From NCBI GenBank assembly GCA_050943575.1, contig JBMNPL010000001.1, positions 69,962-133,961 of the forward strand: a DNA stretch of 64,000 bases, written 5' to 3'. This document shows positions 46,673 to 58,078 of the stretch, one piece after another. The notes under the pieces were generated by a model. That model searched no databases. It was not told where the DNA came from and saw only the letters and a list, made by a program, of their open reading frames with translations. Made by a program: the position numbers and the translations under genes. Positions within the stretch are counted from its first letter, which is position 1. Each line of letters opens with the position of its first letter. Source of the stretch: WRCA01 sp050943575 (GTDB taxonomy: Bacteria; Pseudomonadota; Alphaproteobacteria; Rs-D84).

Positions 46673-46749
46673 GGGTCAGTAGTTCAGTTGGTTAGAATGC
46701 CGCTCTGATACAGCGGAGGTCGAAGATTCGAGTTCTTCCTGACCCACCA
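46673..46749 (+). tRNA. tRNA-Ile (GAT)
   Basis: 77-nt tRNA in the 16S-23S spacer. Acceptor GGGTCAG/CTGACCC, anticodon stem CCGCT/AGCGG with loop CTGATAC (anticodon GAT), T loop TTCGAGT, and encoded ACCA. It is the only tRNA in the spacer; the tRNA-Ala usually next to it is absent. Confidence 0.95.
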
Positions 46750-47111
46750 TTTTTATGAAATGCTTTTGATGGGGTTGTAATTATGAAGTGTTATCTTTGG
46801 TTCGCCATAGCGAACACTTCATGATTACAAATATTCATATTTGGAATCTGCTTTTAATATTGTGAATCGGTTTTATATGTCGCAAATCAAAAAAATTGAT
46901 TTGTTGAACATCGTAATAATCTCAAAATATCTTTCTAATAGAAGTATTATTACAATAATTAATTGTGATAAAATTCAATTAAAAAGCAAGAATCAACTTA
47001 CAACTGCAAATGATGAGAAGTATTTCTCATCAGCTCATTTAAGTTTTTTTTATACTTTGATTGAGGTGTAAATATTTTGCGTTTCGCATTATGACTTACT
47101 CTTCAAGCATT
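46750..47111 (+). other. Internal transcribed spacer with long hairpin
   Basis: About 360 bp between tRNA-Ile and 23S. It holds a 17-bp near-perfect inverted repeat (46776-46792 with 46813-46829) and, at 47097-47111, one strand of the 23S processing stem. A 76-codon open frame at 46841 is AT-rich noise without a ribosome-binding site. No tRNA-Ala is seen. Confidence 0.6.
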
Positions 47112-49879
<2,768 letters not shown>

Positions 49880-49992
49880 TGTTTGTTTGATTTTCTGAAC
49901 TTTAATGTTTGGAAAATCAAACAGAATGCTTGAAGAGTATGTTGTAAAATAAGAATTCTTTTTTTTGGGAAATATACGATGTTTGTGAATTT

Positions 49993-50113
49993 CGTTCTGG
50001 TGATTATTGAACATCAGCCACCCTCTGTTCCATCCCGAACCAGACAGGGAAACGATGTATCGCCGATGGTACTTTGGCTTAAGCCACGGAAGAGTAGGTC
50101 GTCGCCAGAACGA
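49993..50113 (+). rRNA. rrf: 5S ribosomal RNA
   Basis: About 120-nt 5S rRNA. The terminal helix cgttctggtg / cgccagaacg, the loop catcccgaac and the gccgatggtac region are typical. Pairing extends outward as gaattt/aaattc. Ends approximate. Confidence 0.93.
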
Positions 50114-50143
50114 AATTCATAAGATATATAAAACCGAAATCAA

Positions 50144-50178
50144 AAACAACCGCCTTTATGGCGGTTGTTTTATTTTTT
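50144..50178 (+). terminator. rRNA operon terminator
   Basis: aacaaccgcc / ggcggttgtt stem with a 5-base loop followed by a T-rich tail, about 30 bp after 5S. Confidence 0.85.
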
Positions 50179-50220
50179 TATATTAATTAAAATTAATTTA
50201 TCAAATAAAAAATTCTTTCT

Positions 50221-50249
50221 TTAACTATTTGTATAGTTTATGATATAAT
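50221..50249 (+). promoter_or_regulatory. Promoter of the first Cys-rich exported protein
   Basis: TTAACT, 17-bp spacer and extended -10 TGATATAAT (50241-50249). A 26-nt leader carries AAGGAAGGGG as a strong ribosome-binding site. Confidence 0.65.
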
Positions 50250-50275
50250 AAAGTAAATAAAGGAAGGGGTTTTTA

Positions 50276-52210
50276 ATGAAAAACCGATTTTTTGCATATT
50301 TTACAATAATTATGTGCACTATTTTTGTTGCACCTGTTGTGGCTGATCCTATTGCTGGATATGATCAAACAGCGCCGGTCGCGACACCTGTTGTTAATCA
50401 ATCTCCACGTGCAACATCCAGTAATAGACAGCAACGTCCTGGACGTTCATCTGCCGCGACAAAAGTAAGTAATGCAACTATTGCAAGAAATGTTTCATCT
50501 CGGGGAACTGCTTCACGTGGCATTGTTCAACAACCTAGGAATGTTGTTTCACGTAGTAATAACAATTCGCGAACAACGAGTAATCGCGTAGTTCGTGCTC
50601 GGACAGCAACAAATATAAATCCAACCAGAATTTCTGTTTCTGGGGCATCAATTCGTGCAAGTGCGGGTGGTTCTGCATTAGCTAGTAGATTATATACAGG
50701 CACATATTCAAATATTATTGATCCAACAACAGGTTTGATTTCTGCAGATGCTTATAGTAATTGTTTGGAATCTTATTATGCATGTATGGATGAAATTTGT
50801 ACTGCTAGAAATCCTGGTCAACGTCGTTGCGCGTGTGCTGGACGTGTAAAAACATTAGCAAATGTCGTGGAACAATTACAACGAGCAAAAGAAGATTTAT
50901 TAACAGTTTCAGGTCAACTGTCCTTATTGATTTCAACAAAGGGTAAAGCCGTAACAGAAGCATTTACTTTAACCGAAGCGGAAAAAGTTTTAAACTGTGT
51001 TTCTTATCGTGATGCGGAAAAATCAGGAACAAAAGATCAATGGTGTCAATCTCATACATTAACATCAAATAATGATTGTGAAGCTCCGTCTTATTGTTCA
51101 AGTACTGAATTAGGGTTTGGTGGTAGTGATTGGATGAATGTTTTAGATGGATCAGATTCTGATATATTGGCTAATTTAGAAACTTATGCAAGCACCATTA
51201 ATGAAATTAATGTTATATCAACTGATAATACAAATAATTTATGGTCTTCTTTTATGAATGTTAGTGCCATAGTTGGTGAATTAGACGGGACAGGAAATTT
51301 ATTTAATCCAGCTGATACCCCAGCAGATACATTGGCAAAATTATGGGGATACGATTTATTCCAATATGCACATAATAATGTATGTAATAGAGTTTTAGAT
51401 TCTTGTTTTAATGGAATTTATGAAGCATGCGGAAGTCATAATGGAACAACTGGACCATATAATTATAATAGTACTATAACTGTAAATAATGATGGAATGG
51501 ATTTGAATTTTGTTCAACCTGGTACATCTTCTACTGGTAATGCTCCAAGTTGTTTTGGATATTCATCAACAGCAGGTGATCCATATTCAACATTGCGTCG
51601 CCCTGTTGCGGATGCGCGTCGCAGTATATTACAAAAATATGCTTTAGATGCAAACGCAGATTGTGATGTATATGGTGAAGAGCTTAAAAAACAAGCAACA
51701 AATATGGCATATCAAAAAATTGCTGCGACACAATTTTTACAAAAAAAACGTCTTGAATTTGCACAAGAAGAACAAACTACAACAGCGAAAGAATTGGCGC
51801 AAGCAAAAGAAAATTATCGTAATTGTGTAAATGAAGTTTATGATTGTTATGATCACCAAAGTCAAGTAAATCCGAATTGGACTGTTGCACGTATAAAAAA
51901 TTATTGTGCTCAAAGTGCAGAAGTCCCCAGTTGCTATAAAACAATGGTATGTGATCAAGAAGCTGGAAAAATAATTGATATTGCTGATAATAATACTAAT
52001 TGTGAAAATTCTCAAGTCTGGTCGGAAAACACATGTAGAAATATTGTTAGATTGTCAGAGATTTTGAATGGAACAGGTGAAGCTGCACCGTCTGATGAAG
52101 AATATCCAAATAGCAAAAATTCTGCAGGTCTGCGAGAGTATTGCTTGCAACACACACCGGGTGTGCATGGTGAAGGCAGTATTCGTGAATTTGAAAGTTG
52201 GGCACCTTGA
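50276..52210 (+). CDS. Large Cys-rich exported protein, paralogue 1
   Basis: 644-aa protein with a signal peptide (cleavage near VVADP, about residue 24). Residues about 30-140 are low-complexity Ser/Thr/Arg/Asn. A Cys motif region starts near residue 160: YYACMDEICTARNPGQRRCACAGR. Helical stretches follow (VVEQLQRAKEDLL; KELAQAKENYRNCVNEVYDC), and many further Cys suggest disulfides in an oxidising compartment. The gene at 52239 shares the CMDxxC...PxQxRCAC motif and the GxDLF...C block, so the two are tandem paralogues. No known family; possibly surface-exposed or periplasmic. Strong promoter and Shine-Dalgarno. Confidence 0.75.
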   Translation: MKNRFFAYFTIIMCTIFVAPVVADPIAGYDQTAPVATPVVNQSPRATSSNRQQRPGRSSAATKVSNATIARNVSSRGTASRGIVQQPRNVVSRSNNNSRTTSNRVVRARTATNINPTRISVSGASIRASAGGSALASRLYTGTYSNIIDPTTGLISADAYSNCLESYYACMDEICTARNPGQRRCACAGRVKTLANVVEQLQRAKEDLLTVSGQLSLLISTKGKAVTEAFTLTEAEKVLNCVSYRDAEKSGTKDQWCQSHTLTSNNDCEAPSYCSSTELGFGGSDWMNVLDGSDSDILANLETYASTINEINVISTDNTNNLWSSFMNVSAIVGELDGTGNLFNPADTPADTLAKLWGYDLFQYAHNNVCNRVLDSCFNGIYEACGSHNGTTGPYNYNSTITVNNDGMDLNFVQPGTSSTGNAPSCFGYSSTAGDPYSTLRRPVADARRSILQKYALDANADCDVYGEELKKQATNMAYQKIAATQFLQKKRLEFAQEEQTTTAKELAQAKENYRNCVNEVYDCYDHQSQVNPNWTVARIKNYCAQSAEVPSCYKTMVCDQEAGKIIDIADNNTNCENSQVWSENTCRNIVRLSEILNGTGEAAPSDEEYPNSKNSAGLREYCLQHTPGVHGEGSIREFESWAP

Positions 52211-52238
52211 TTAATAAATAATAGATAGTAAAGAGCAG

Positions 52239-54515
52239 ATGATGAATTCACTACGCTTGTATATTAAAAAAATAACCGCGCGTAGTGCGGTCAGCATATT
52301 TGCTGTTTGTTGTTTATTTATCAATTATATTTCTATTGCAAATGCTGCAAATATTAGTAGAGCCTTGCCTTCTAGTATTGTTTCACAACAAACACAATCA
52401 GAAGATCAAGAAGAAGTTTCTGTAGCGACACCGGTTGTTACCAGAACTATAAAACCAGTTATTTCACGAAATATATCCACATCGTCCAGAACAGCAGCAA
52501 CTGCTGTACCCAGAAATACTTTAAATGAAAAAAGTCATCAAGTTGGACGTTCAGCACGCTCTGAATCAGCTAGTTTAAATGCATCTGCACCAGTTCGTCG
52601 TGCTGGAATTTCTTTGCGTCCAACCACAGCAGAAGTCGGTGGTCGTGCAACAATTGTTGGAACAAATGTTCAAACTGGTTCAAATATGAATTCTGAAAAT
52701 CGTCGTTTAACATCACGTTCTGCAACAGCAGGAGTAAGTACCGCATCACCTGCAAGTGTTACAAGTATAGAAGAATCTAGTGCAATTATGGATTCTTGTA
52801 TTGCTCAATATACAGATTGTATGGATCAATTTTGTGCGATTATTGACCCCAATCAAAAAAGATGTGCTTGCAGTAATCGACTTTCTTCGTATGAACGTAG
52901 TGCAGCCGCTGTAAAAGAAGCAAATGCACAATTAAATGATGTTGCACAACGTATTCGTTATGTCGGATTATCTGCGGATGAGATTCGCGCGATAATGAGT
53001 GCGACCGAAGCAGAATTAGCATTACAAAATGCAAAAGATAACACTGAATCTCGTAATATGTTAGCAGAAATAGAAAAGCTTATTAAATCACCTGAAAGTA
53101 TAAATAATGAAAGTGGTGGTATGTCATTGGATTTAGATATAGATTTTAATGCAGATATGGATATAGCAGATATGTTTAGTTTGTCAGATAGTACAAGTAC
53201 AAGTTTTTCAAAATTACGTGGAACAGATTTATTTAATACTGCAAAAAAAAGATGTCAATCTGTATTAAATGCTTGTAAAGCCAAGGGTGCAAACATTAGT
53301 CAAATTCAAAGCAGATATGAAATAGATATTGATAGAGATTGTATAAGTTATGAAAATGGTTTGGAAAAAATGAATCAAACTTTGCGTAAAAATGTGCGCA
53401 GTGCAACACAAATGTTGCAAAAAGCAAGATTAGCGGTTTTAGATAATAATAATACCTATGATGCTAAAGGTTGTGTTGGTGCATTAGAGCAATGTATGAC
53501 TGATAATATGGTGTGCGGCAGCGATTATTCAAAATGTTTAGATCCCACAAAACGTTATATAGATGAAAATGGTAGAGTTGTTTTAGGTCAAAATGTTTCT
53601 AAAATTCGTGATATGATGGAAAATTTTGATAATTCTATGATTGATTCAGCATTTATTTCTAGTGCATGGAATGCATCTGGGATGTTAAATTGTGATACAG
53701 AACCAAATAATGATGGCAGATGTATTGTTAAATACTTATTAGGAAAAATAGGTATGGCTGAATCCACTAGTTCTGGGTTATGTCGCCCAGTGTTAGAAAA
53801 ATGTCAAAAACATACATATGATAGTCGTGGAAAATATAATCCTAAAAATTCCATAGTAGTAAATTATATTCAACGTGCTATGACTAATATTCGTGCATCC
53901 CAAGAAAAAATTATATCTGATTATGCGTCCAGTTGTATGGCTGATATTGCAACTTGTTATTCTAAACAAGTTACGCAAATTAACGCATGGTCATCAAATG
54001 CAAATGTGCAAAATGTATATGCCGTATTAAAAGGCGCATGCCGTAATGTTGCATTAACATGCAGTTATGCAGTTTTTGCATCGGATACAACTATAAATGG
54101 TTGCCCAATTGAGCAATTAGGATCACCTGCTGATGCAGCAACAGCAACTGAATCACAGCGTCAAAGTATCTGTATAGAAAATATTTCAGATATATTCTAT
54201 CAATCAATGTTATGTCCAGAAAATTCAACTTGGGTGGCAAAGACTGGCGCCATGGGGAAATCATATCCTATTGATGATGATAACCCCCCTGAAGAAATAC
54301 CGACAAATATTTATGTTAATGAACGTTGTATTTGTCAGGCTGGTTATGGTGTAGTTTCTGGTGTATGTACACAATGTCCAACAGGGTTAGTATTTAATCC
54401 GGAATGTTCAATTAATGCTGATAATTCCTCTTGTTCAACAATTGTTATTGGTTGTGGTTGTCCTGGTGATCAAGAATGGAATGGTACAACTTGTCAATCA
54501 TCAACCACCCCATAA
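52239..54515 (+). CDS. Large Cys-rich exported protein, paralogue 2
   Basis: 758-aa protein 28 bp after its paralogue. The hydrophobic N-terminal segment (VSIFAVCCLFINYISIANA, ending near residue 36) acts as signal peptide. A Ser/Thr/Arg low-complexity part (to about 180) is followed by YTDCMDQFCAIIDPNQKRCACSNR, the same Cys motif as paralogue 1. Helical regions with GTDLFNTAKKRCQSVLNAC follow. The extra C-terminal part holds a dense Cys region, CICQAGYGVVSGVCTQC, with GCGCPGDQEWNGTTC near the end, resembling an EGF-like or short disulfide knot. Function unknown; likely works with paralogue 1. Confidence 0.75.
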   Translation: MMNSLRLYIKKITARSAVSIFAVCCLFINYISIANAANISRALPSSIVSQQTQSEDQEEVSVATPVVTRTIKPVISRNISTSSRTAATAVPRNTLNEKSHQVGRSARSESASLNASAPVRRAGISLRPTTAEVGGRATIVGTNVQTGSNMNSENRRLTSRSATAGVSTASPASVTSIEESSAIMDSCIAQYTDCMDQFCAIIDPNQKRCACSNRLSSYERSAAAVKEANAQLNDVAQRIRYVGLSADEIRAIMSATEAELALQNAKDNTESRNMLAEIEKLIKSPESINNESGGMSLDLDIDFNADMDIADMFSLSDSTSTSFSKLRGTDLFNTAKKRCQSVLNACKAKGANISQIQSRYEIDIDRDCISYENGLEKMNQTLRKNVRSATQMLQKARLAVLDNNNTYDAKGCVGALEQCMTDNMVCGSDYSKCLDPTKRYIDENGRVVLGQNVSKIRDMMENFDNSMIDSAFISSAWNASGMLNCDTEPNNDGRCIVKYLLGKIGMAESTSSGLCRPVLEKCQKHTYDSRGKYNPKNSIVVNYIQRAMTNIRASQEKIISDYASSCMADIATCYSKQVTQINAWSSNANVQNVYAVLKGACRNVALTCSYAVFASDTTINGCPIEQLGSPADAATATESQRQSICIENISDIFYQSMLCPENSTWVAKTGAMGKSYPIDDDNPPEEIPTNIYVNERCICQAGYGVVSGVCTQCPTGLVFNPECSINADNSSCSTIVIGCGCPGDQEWNGTTCQSSTTP

Positions 54516-54532
54516 GGTGGGTAATAAAATCC

Positions 54533-54560
54533 TTGAAAATTCTATAATGTTTGCTATGCT
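54533..54560 (+). promoter_or_regulatory. Promoter of dnaX
   Basis: TTGAAA, 16-bp spacer and TGC-TATGCT extended -10. A leader with AAGGAAG as ribosome-binding site precedes ATG 54582. Confidence 0.5.
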
Positions 54561-54581
54561 TTCTCAAAAGGAAGAAAGCAT

Positions 54582-56126
54582 ATGAATCAAGTATACGCCG
54601 TTCTGGCACGTAAATATCGCAGTCAAGATTTTAATAGTTTAATTGGGCAAGAAGTATTAGTCAAAACACTGACTACCGCAATTAATACAAACCGCATAGC
54701 ACACGCATATATTTTTACTGGCATTCGCGGAACAGGTAAAACTAGTACTGCACGAATATTAGCCAAGGCATTAAATTGTTTAGGTACAGATAAACCAACC
54801 GCCCAACCATGTGGTGTATGTGAAAATTGCAAAGCAATTACAACAGGGCAACATATTGATGTTTTGGAAATTGATGCTGCATCACATACAGGTGTGGATA
54901 ATATGCGTGATATTTTAGATGCTGCACAATATCGCCCGACAAATGGTCGTTATAAAGTTTATATAATTGACGAAGTTCATATGCTTTCACAAAGTGCATT
55001 TAATGCATTGTTAAAAACTCTAGAAGAACCACCAGAACATGTTATCTTTATTTTAGCAACAACAGAAATTAGAAAAGTTCCTGTTACGATTTTATCACGT
55101 TGCCAACGTTTTGATTTAGTTCGTGTATCAGTTGAAACACTTAAAAAACATTTTGCATGGATTGCATCCCAAGAAAAAATAGAATTATCGGATCAAGCCA
55201 ATGAATTATTAGCACGCGCGGCAGATGGTTCGGTTCGTGATGGATTATCATTATTAGATCAGGCTATTGCACAAACAGGCGGCAAAGTTGATGAAAAGTC
55301 AGTTATGGATATGTTAAAACGTGCAGATCGTGGTGTAATAGTTGATTTTATGCAAACTCTTTTATCAGGGGATACATCAGCCGCGATAAAAAAATCAGAT
55401 GAATTATATTCAAATGGTGCTGATTTAACAATGTTGTTAAATGATATGATGGAATGGACACATTGGGCAACGCGAATGCATCCTAAACTACGTATTAGTG
55501 ATACAAGTGCTGCACCATATACAACAGATCAAAAAGAACAAATTAAAAAGATTAATGAAACAACCGACTTAAATACTTTATCTAGAATTTGGCAGGTAAT
55601 GGTAGCAAGTGTTCCAGAAATGCAAGCTGCTGGAAATCCAAAACAATGTTTTGATATGTTAATTATTCGTTTAATGCATATTGCAGACATACCAAGTATT
55701 CCAGAACTTATAAAAAATAATGCACCAGCTATTAAACCGGTTGAAAAAAAATCTGTAAAGCCGATTGAAAATACAAAACAGCAAGTTTCAACAGCGTTGG
55801 ATCTTTCTAAATTATTATCTGATTCCAAAGAACCATTGTTAATGATGCATTGGAACAATAATATAGAAGTAGCAGAATTTACAGATGGTAAAATTAAATT
55901 TTTTGATAGAAAAGATGATAAAGATTTTGTAAAAAAATTACGTGAATTTTTACTTGAAAAAACAGGTAAAGAATGGGTGTTGGAAAAATTAGAATTAATG
56001 GAAAAAACAGAAAATCTACAAACTCCAACAGAAACACAACGTGCAGAACTTGAATCGGATCCAGCAATTGCTAAAGCCTTGGATTTATTTGATGGTGCAG
56101 AAATAATATCTGTAAATAAAGGATAA
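54582..56126 (+). CDS. dnaX: DNA polymerase III tau/gamma subunit
   Basis: 514-aa clamp-loader ATPase of the replisome. RKYRSQDFNSLIGQE starts the family block. Walker A is GIRGTGKTSTAR, the zinc module uses C...CGVCENC, Walker B-like IIDEVHMLS and sensor region LATTEIRKVPVTILSRCQRF follow. Domains I-III end near residue 365; the tau tail is short (about 150 aa). An A8 run at 55744-55751 (codons about 388-390) sits at the domain III/tail junction, and both other frames stop within a few codons, so a gamma-like short form could arise by slippage. The pilin-like gene follows 3 bp later. Confidence 0.96.
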   Translation: MNQVYAVLARKYRSQDFNSLIGQEVLVKTLTTAINTNRIAHAYIFTGIRGTGKTSTARILAKALNCLGTDKPTAQPCGVCENCKAITTGQHIDVLEIDAASHTGVDNMRDILDAAQYRPTNGRYKVYIIDEVHMLSQSAFNALLKTLEEPPEHVIFILATTEIRKVPVTILSRCQRFDLVRVSVETLKKHFAWIASQEKIELSDQANELLARAADGSVRDGLSLLDQAIAQTGGKVDEKSVMDMLKRADRGVIVDFMQTLLSGDTSAAIKKSDELYSNGADLTMLLNDMMEWTHWATRMHPKLRISDTSAAPYTTDQKEQIKKINETTDLNTLSRIWQVMVASVPEMQAAGNPKQCFDMLIIRLMHIADIPSIPELIKNNAPAIKPVEKKSVKPIENTKQQVSTALDLSKLLSDSKEPLLMMHWNNNIEVAEFTDGKIKFFDRKDDKDFVKKLREFLLEKTGKEWVLEKLELMEKTENLQTPTETQRAELESDPAIAKALDLFDGAEIISVNKG

Positions 56127-56129
56127 AAA

Positions 56130-56588
56130 ATGAGGGAGCAAAGCGGACGTAGTTTAATTGAAATGTTGGGAGTTTTAGCCATAGCTGGCATTATGACAGC
56201 TGGTGCAGTTAAAATGTATGAAGTTGTTCGACTAAGACAAATTCGTATGGTGGCAACAGAAGATATAAAATCAATCGCATTAAACACAAAATTATTATAT
56301 GCCGTACGTGATAACTATAATGATATATCTGTTGATTATTTAATAAAGGCTGGGGTATTAAAAAGTGCAAAATCTCCTCTTGTTGGTTCTGATTTTTCTG
56401 TAATTGCAAATTCTGGTAATAAAGAATTTGCAATGGTTTTTTCAAATATAGATTTTAAAAATTGTACTTGGTTGACAACACTTAAAACAGATTGGGTGTC
56501 TAAAATAAGTGTAAATGGGTATTTTGAATCTGTCGCGACATATTGTAAAAAAGTTGATAAAAACGAAGTAGCAATTTGGGTGAAATGA
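56130..56588 (+). CDS. Type IV pilin-like protein
   Basis: 152-aa protein beginning with a short basic leader and the class III signal pattern G6 / R7-S-L-I-E11-MLGVLAIAGIMTAGAVKMY. The prepilin-peptidase Gly and the +5 Glu are in place, but +1 is Arg instead of Phe or Met. The globular part holds two Cys (about residues 112 and 135). No pilus assembly ATPase, PilC or prepilin peptidase is near. It might be a pseudopilin or a surface protein using the pilin-type signal. It lies between dnaX and an OmpA-like lipoprotein, with ATGA overlap to the latter. Confidence 0.65.
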   Translation: MREQSGRSLIEMLGVLAIAGIMTAGAVKMYEVVRLRQIRMVATEDIKSIALNTKLLYAVRDNYNDISVDYLIKAGVLKSAKSPLVGSDFSVIANSGNKEFAMVFSNIDFKNCTWLTTLKTDWVSKISVNGYFESVATYCKKVDKNEVAIWVK

Positions 56589-57262
56589 GAAAAATAATAT
56601 TTTTTTTATCTTTTTTAATGCTGTGTGCATGTATGACATATCAAACTCCGCCACGTACTGAATGGTCAAAAATTTTACATGGTGCAACTTTTAATGAAAT
56701 GACAGATACAATGAAGATTGCCAAACGTCCAGTATTTTTAGGTGGTGGTGGCAAAATAATACCAAAGTCAGAACCTCAGGGTAAAAATCAATATGGTGAA
56801 GAGCCATTACCATCTAATTTAGATCCAGTATTAGTAAAATATATGACATCATTAGAATATGAACTTTATGATTCTTTATTAAAACCGGGTATTCAGGTTC
56901 AACGTGTTGGAACAGATGTAGTTTTATTATTAACCCGAGATTCTTTTATGTATTCAGATGCACCAGAGATTTCAAATGATGGTGCAAATACTTTGAAAAT
57001 AATTGCAAAAATTTTGAAAAAATATGATGCAACATTTATGGAAATTGCTGGTTATACAGATGCTATGCGAAATAAAAATGCATCTATTGCACTTTCTTTG
57101 GATATGGCACAGCGTGTTGCTATATTTATGGCTAATAATGATATAAATCCGGCACGTATGTTTATAATCGGTCGTGGTTCAGCAAAACCAATAGCTGCCC
57201 AAGACGATATAGGTCGCAGAACAAATCGTCGTGTAGAAATTAGATTATCACCAGCCAGATAA
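56585..57262 (+). CDS. OmpA-family peptidoglycan-binding lipoprotein
   Basis: 225-aa protein. A signal peptide with lipobox LCAC at about residues 13-16 gives an N-terminally lipidated protein. After a linker of about 90 residues comes the OmpA_C domain: IAGYTDAMRNKNASIALSLDMAQRVAIFM and GRRTNRRVEI with the peptidoglycan-binding Asp and Arg positions. It should attach a membrane to the cell wall, like Pal or YiaD. The ATG at 56585 overlaps the pilin-like stop codon, so it is preferred over an in-frame TTG at 56576. Confidence 0.87.
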   Translation: MRKIIFFLSFLMLCACMTYQTPPRTEWSKILHGATFNEMTDTMKIAKRPVFLGGGGKIIPKSEPQGKNQYGEEPLPSNLDPVLVKYMTSLEYELYDSLLKPGIQVQRVGTDVVLLLTRDSFMYSDAPEISNDGANTLKIIAKILKKYDATFMEIAGYTDAMRNKNASIALSLDMAQRVAIFMANNDINPARMFIIGRGSAKPIAAQDDIGRRTNRRVEIRLSPAR

Positions 57263-57328
57263 TATTTTATCATTGAAATTTACTTTTTAAATGATTACAA
57301 TTTAAACAACAAACAAAAAGGAAAAAAA

Positions 57329-58000
57329 ATGAAAAAAACAAAAACACTTCCAAAAGAAGAAAAAAAAGAAGTAAAAAGTTATAAAAAAACCGGTATTATA
57401 GCAGCTGTGGTTATAGTTGTTGCTATACTTGGAATTTTAGGCGTACGTCATTTTACTGCACCTATATCAATTGAGAAAGCGATAGATCATGTAACAACAG
57501 AAGCGGTTAGTGGTGCAGATTTGCGTATCGCAGTTGTTCGTATGGATTTAATTCAAAATGATGCAAAAGTTTTATCCGATTTACGCAAACAACGCGAATC
57601 CTATGAAAATAAATTGCGTGATGATTTAACTAAACGTCAAAAAGCATTAGAAAAAGAAAAAGATGAAATTGAAAAATCCCAAGATGTTTTATCTCGTGAA
57701 GCTTTACAAAAACGCGTGGTTGAATATCAACAAAAAGTTGGTAAATTACAACAAGATTTAACAATGCGCGCCCAAGCAGTCGAAGCATCTTTTCAAAATG
57801 CTTTGGGTAAAGTTCAATCAGCACATCTTGATCCAATAATTGACGCAATTATTGCAAGAAAGAATTTGTCGTTGGTTATTGATGGTCGTTTAGCTCGTGT
57901 TGGTGGTGATATTAAAAATTTAGATATTACCCAAGATATCATAACTGCGCTGGATAAACGTATATCAAGTGCAAGAATGGAAACCCCAAAAGGTTTTTAA
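57329..58000 (+). CDS. OmpH/Skp-like protein with membrane anchor
   Basis: 223-aa protein. A Lys-rich cytoplasmic start (1-22) and one membrane helix (about 23-43) are followed by a charged helical region LRIAVVRMDLIQNDAKVLSDLRKQRESYENKLRDDLTKRQ with long coiled coil, and the small beta end LSLVIDGRLARVG...DITQDIITALDKRI. This is the Skp/OmpH pattern, a periplasmic chaperone for outer-membrane proteins that normally has a cleaved signal peptide. Here it looks anchored to the inner membrane. It precedes lpxD as in the conserved bamA-ompH-lpxD-fabZ order, but bamA is missing and another gene intervenes. Confidence 0.75.
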   Translation: MKKTKTLPKEEKKEVKSYKKTGIIAAVVIVVAILGILGVRHFTAPISIEKAIDHVTTEAVSGADLRIAVVRMDLIQNDAKVLSDLRKQRESYENKLRDDLTKRQKALEKEKDEIEKSQDVLSREALQKRVVEYQQKVGKLQQDLTMRAQAVEASFQNALGKVQSAHLDPIIDAIIARKNLSLVIDGRLARVGGDIKNLDITQDIITALDKRISSARMETPKGF

Positions 58001-58008
58001 AGAAAAAC

Positions 58009-58032
58009 AAATCCGGCGCAAGCCGGATTTTT
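58009..58032 (+). terminator. Terminator after the OmpH-like gene
   Basis: aaatccggc / gccggattt with GCAA loop and a T5 run. Confidence 0.85.
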
Positions 58033-58043
58033 ACTATTTTACT

Positions 58044-58071
58044 TTTTCACTCTTTCTCTTTGTGATATAAT
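58044..58071 (+). promoter_or_regulatory. Extended -10 promoter, leaderless start
   Basis: TTTTCA (weak -35), 16-bp spacer to TATAAT within TGATATAAT (58063-58071), then 7 bases to ATG 58079. Confidence 0.6.
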
Positions 58072-58078
58072 ATTATTT

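Noticed and set aside
46841..47071. 76-codon frame in the 16S-23S spacer
   Set aside because: Low-complexity AT-rich sequence without ribosome-binding site, within the transcribed spacer.
54500..54525. Hairpin at the end of the second Cys-rich gene
   Set aside because: The ccacc/ggtgg stem has no T run after it, so it is not a convincing intrinsic terminator.
55529..56287. 252-codon antisense frame over dnaX
   Set aside because: Shadow of dnaX codon usage; no ribosome-binding site or family match.
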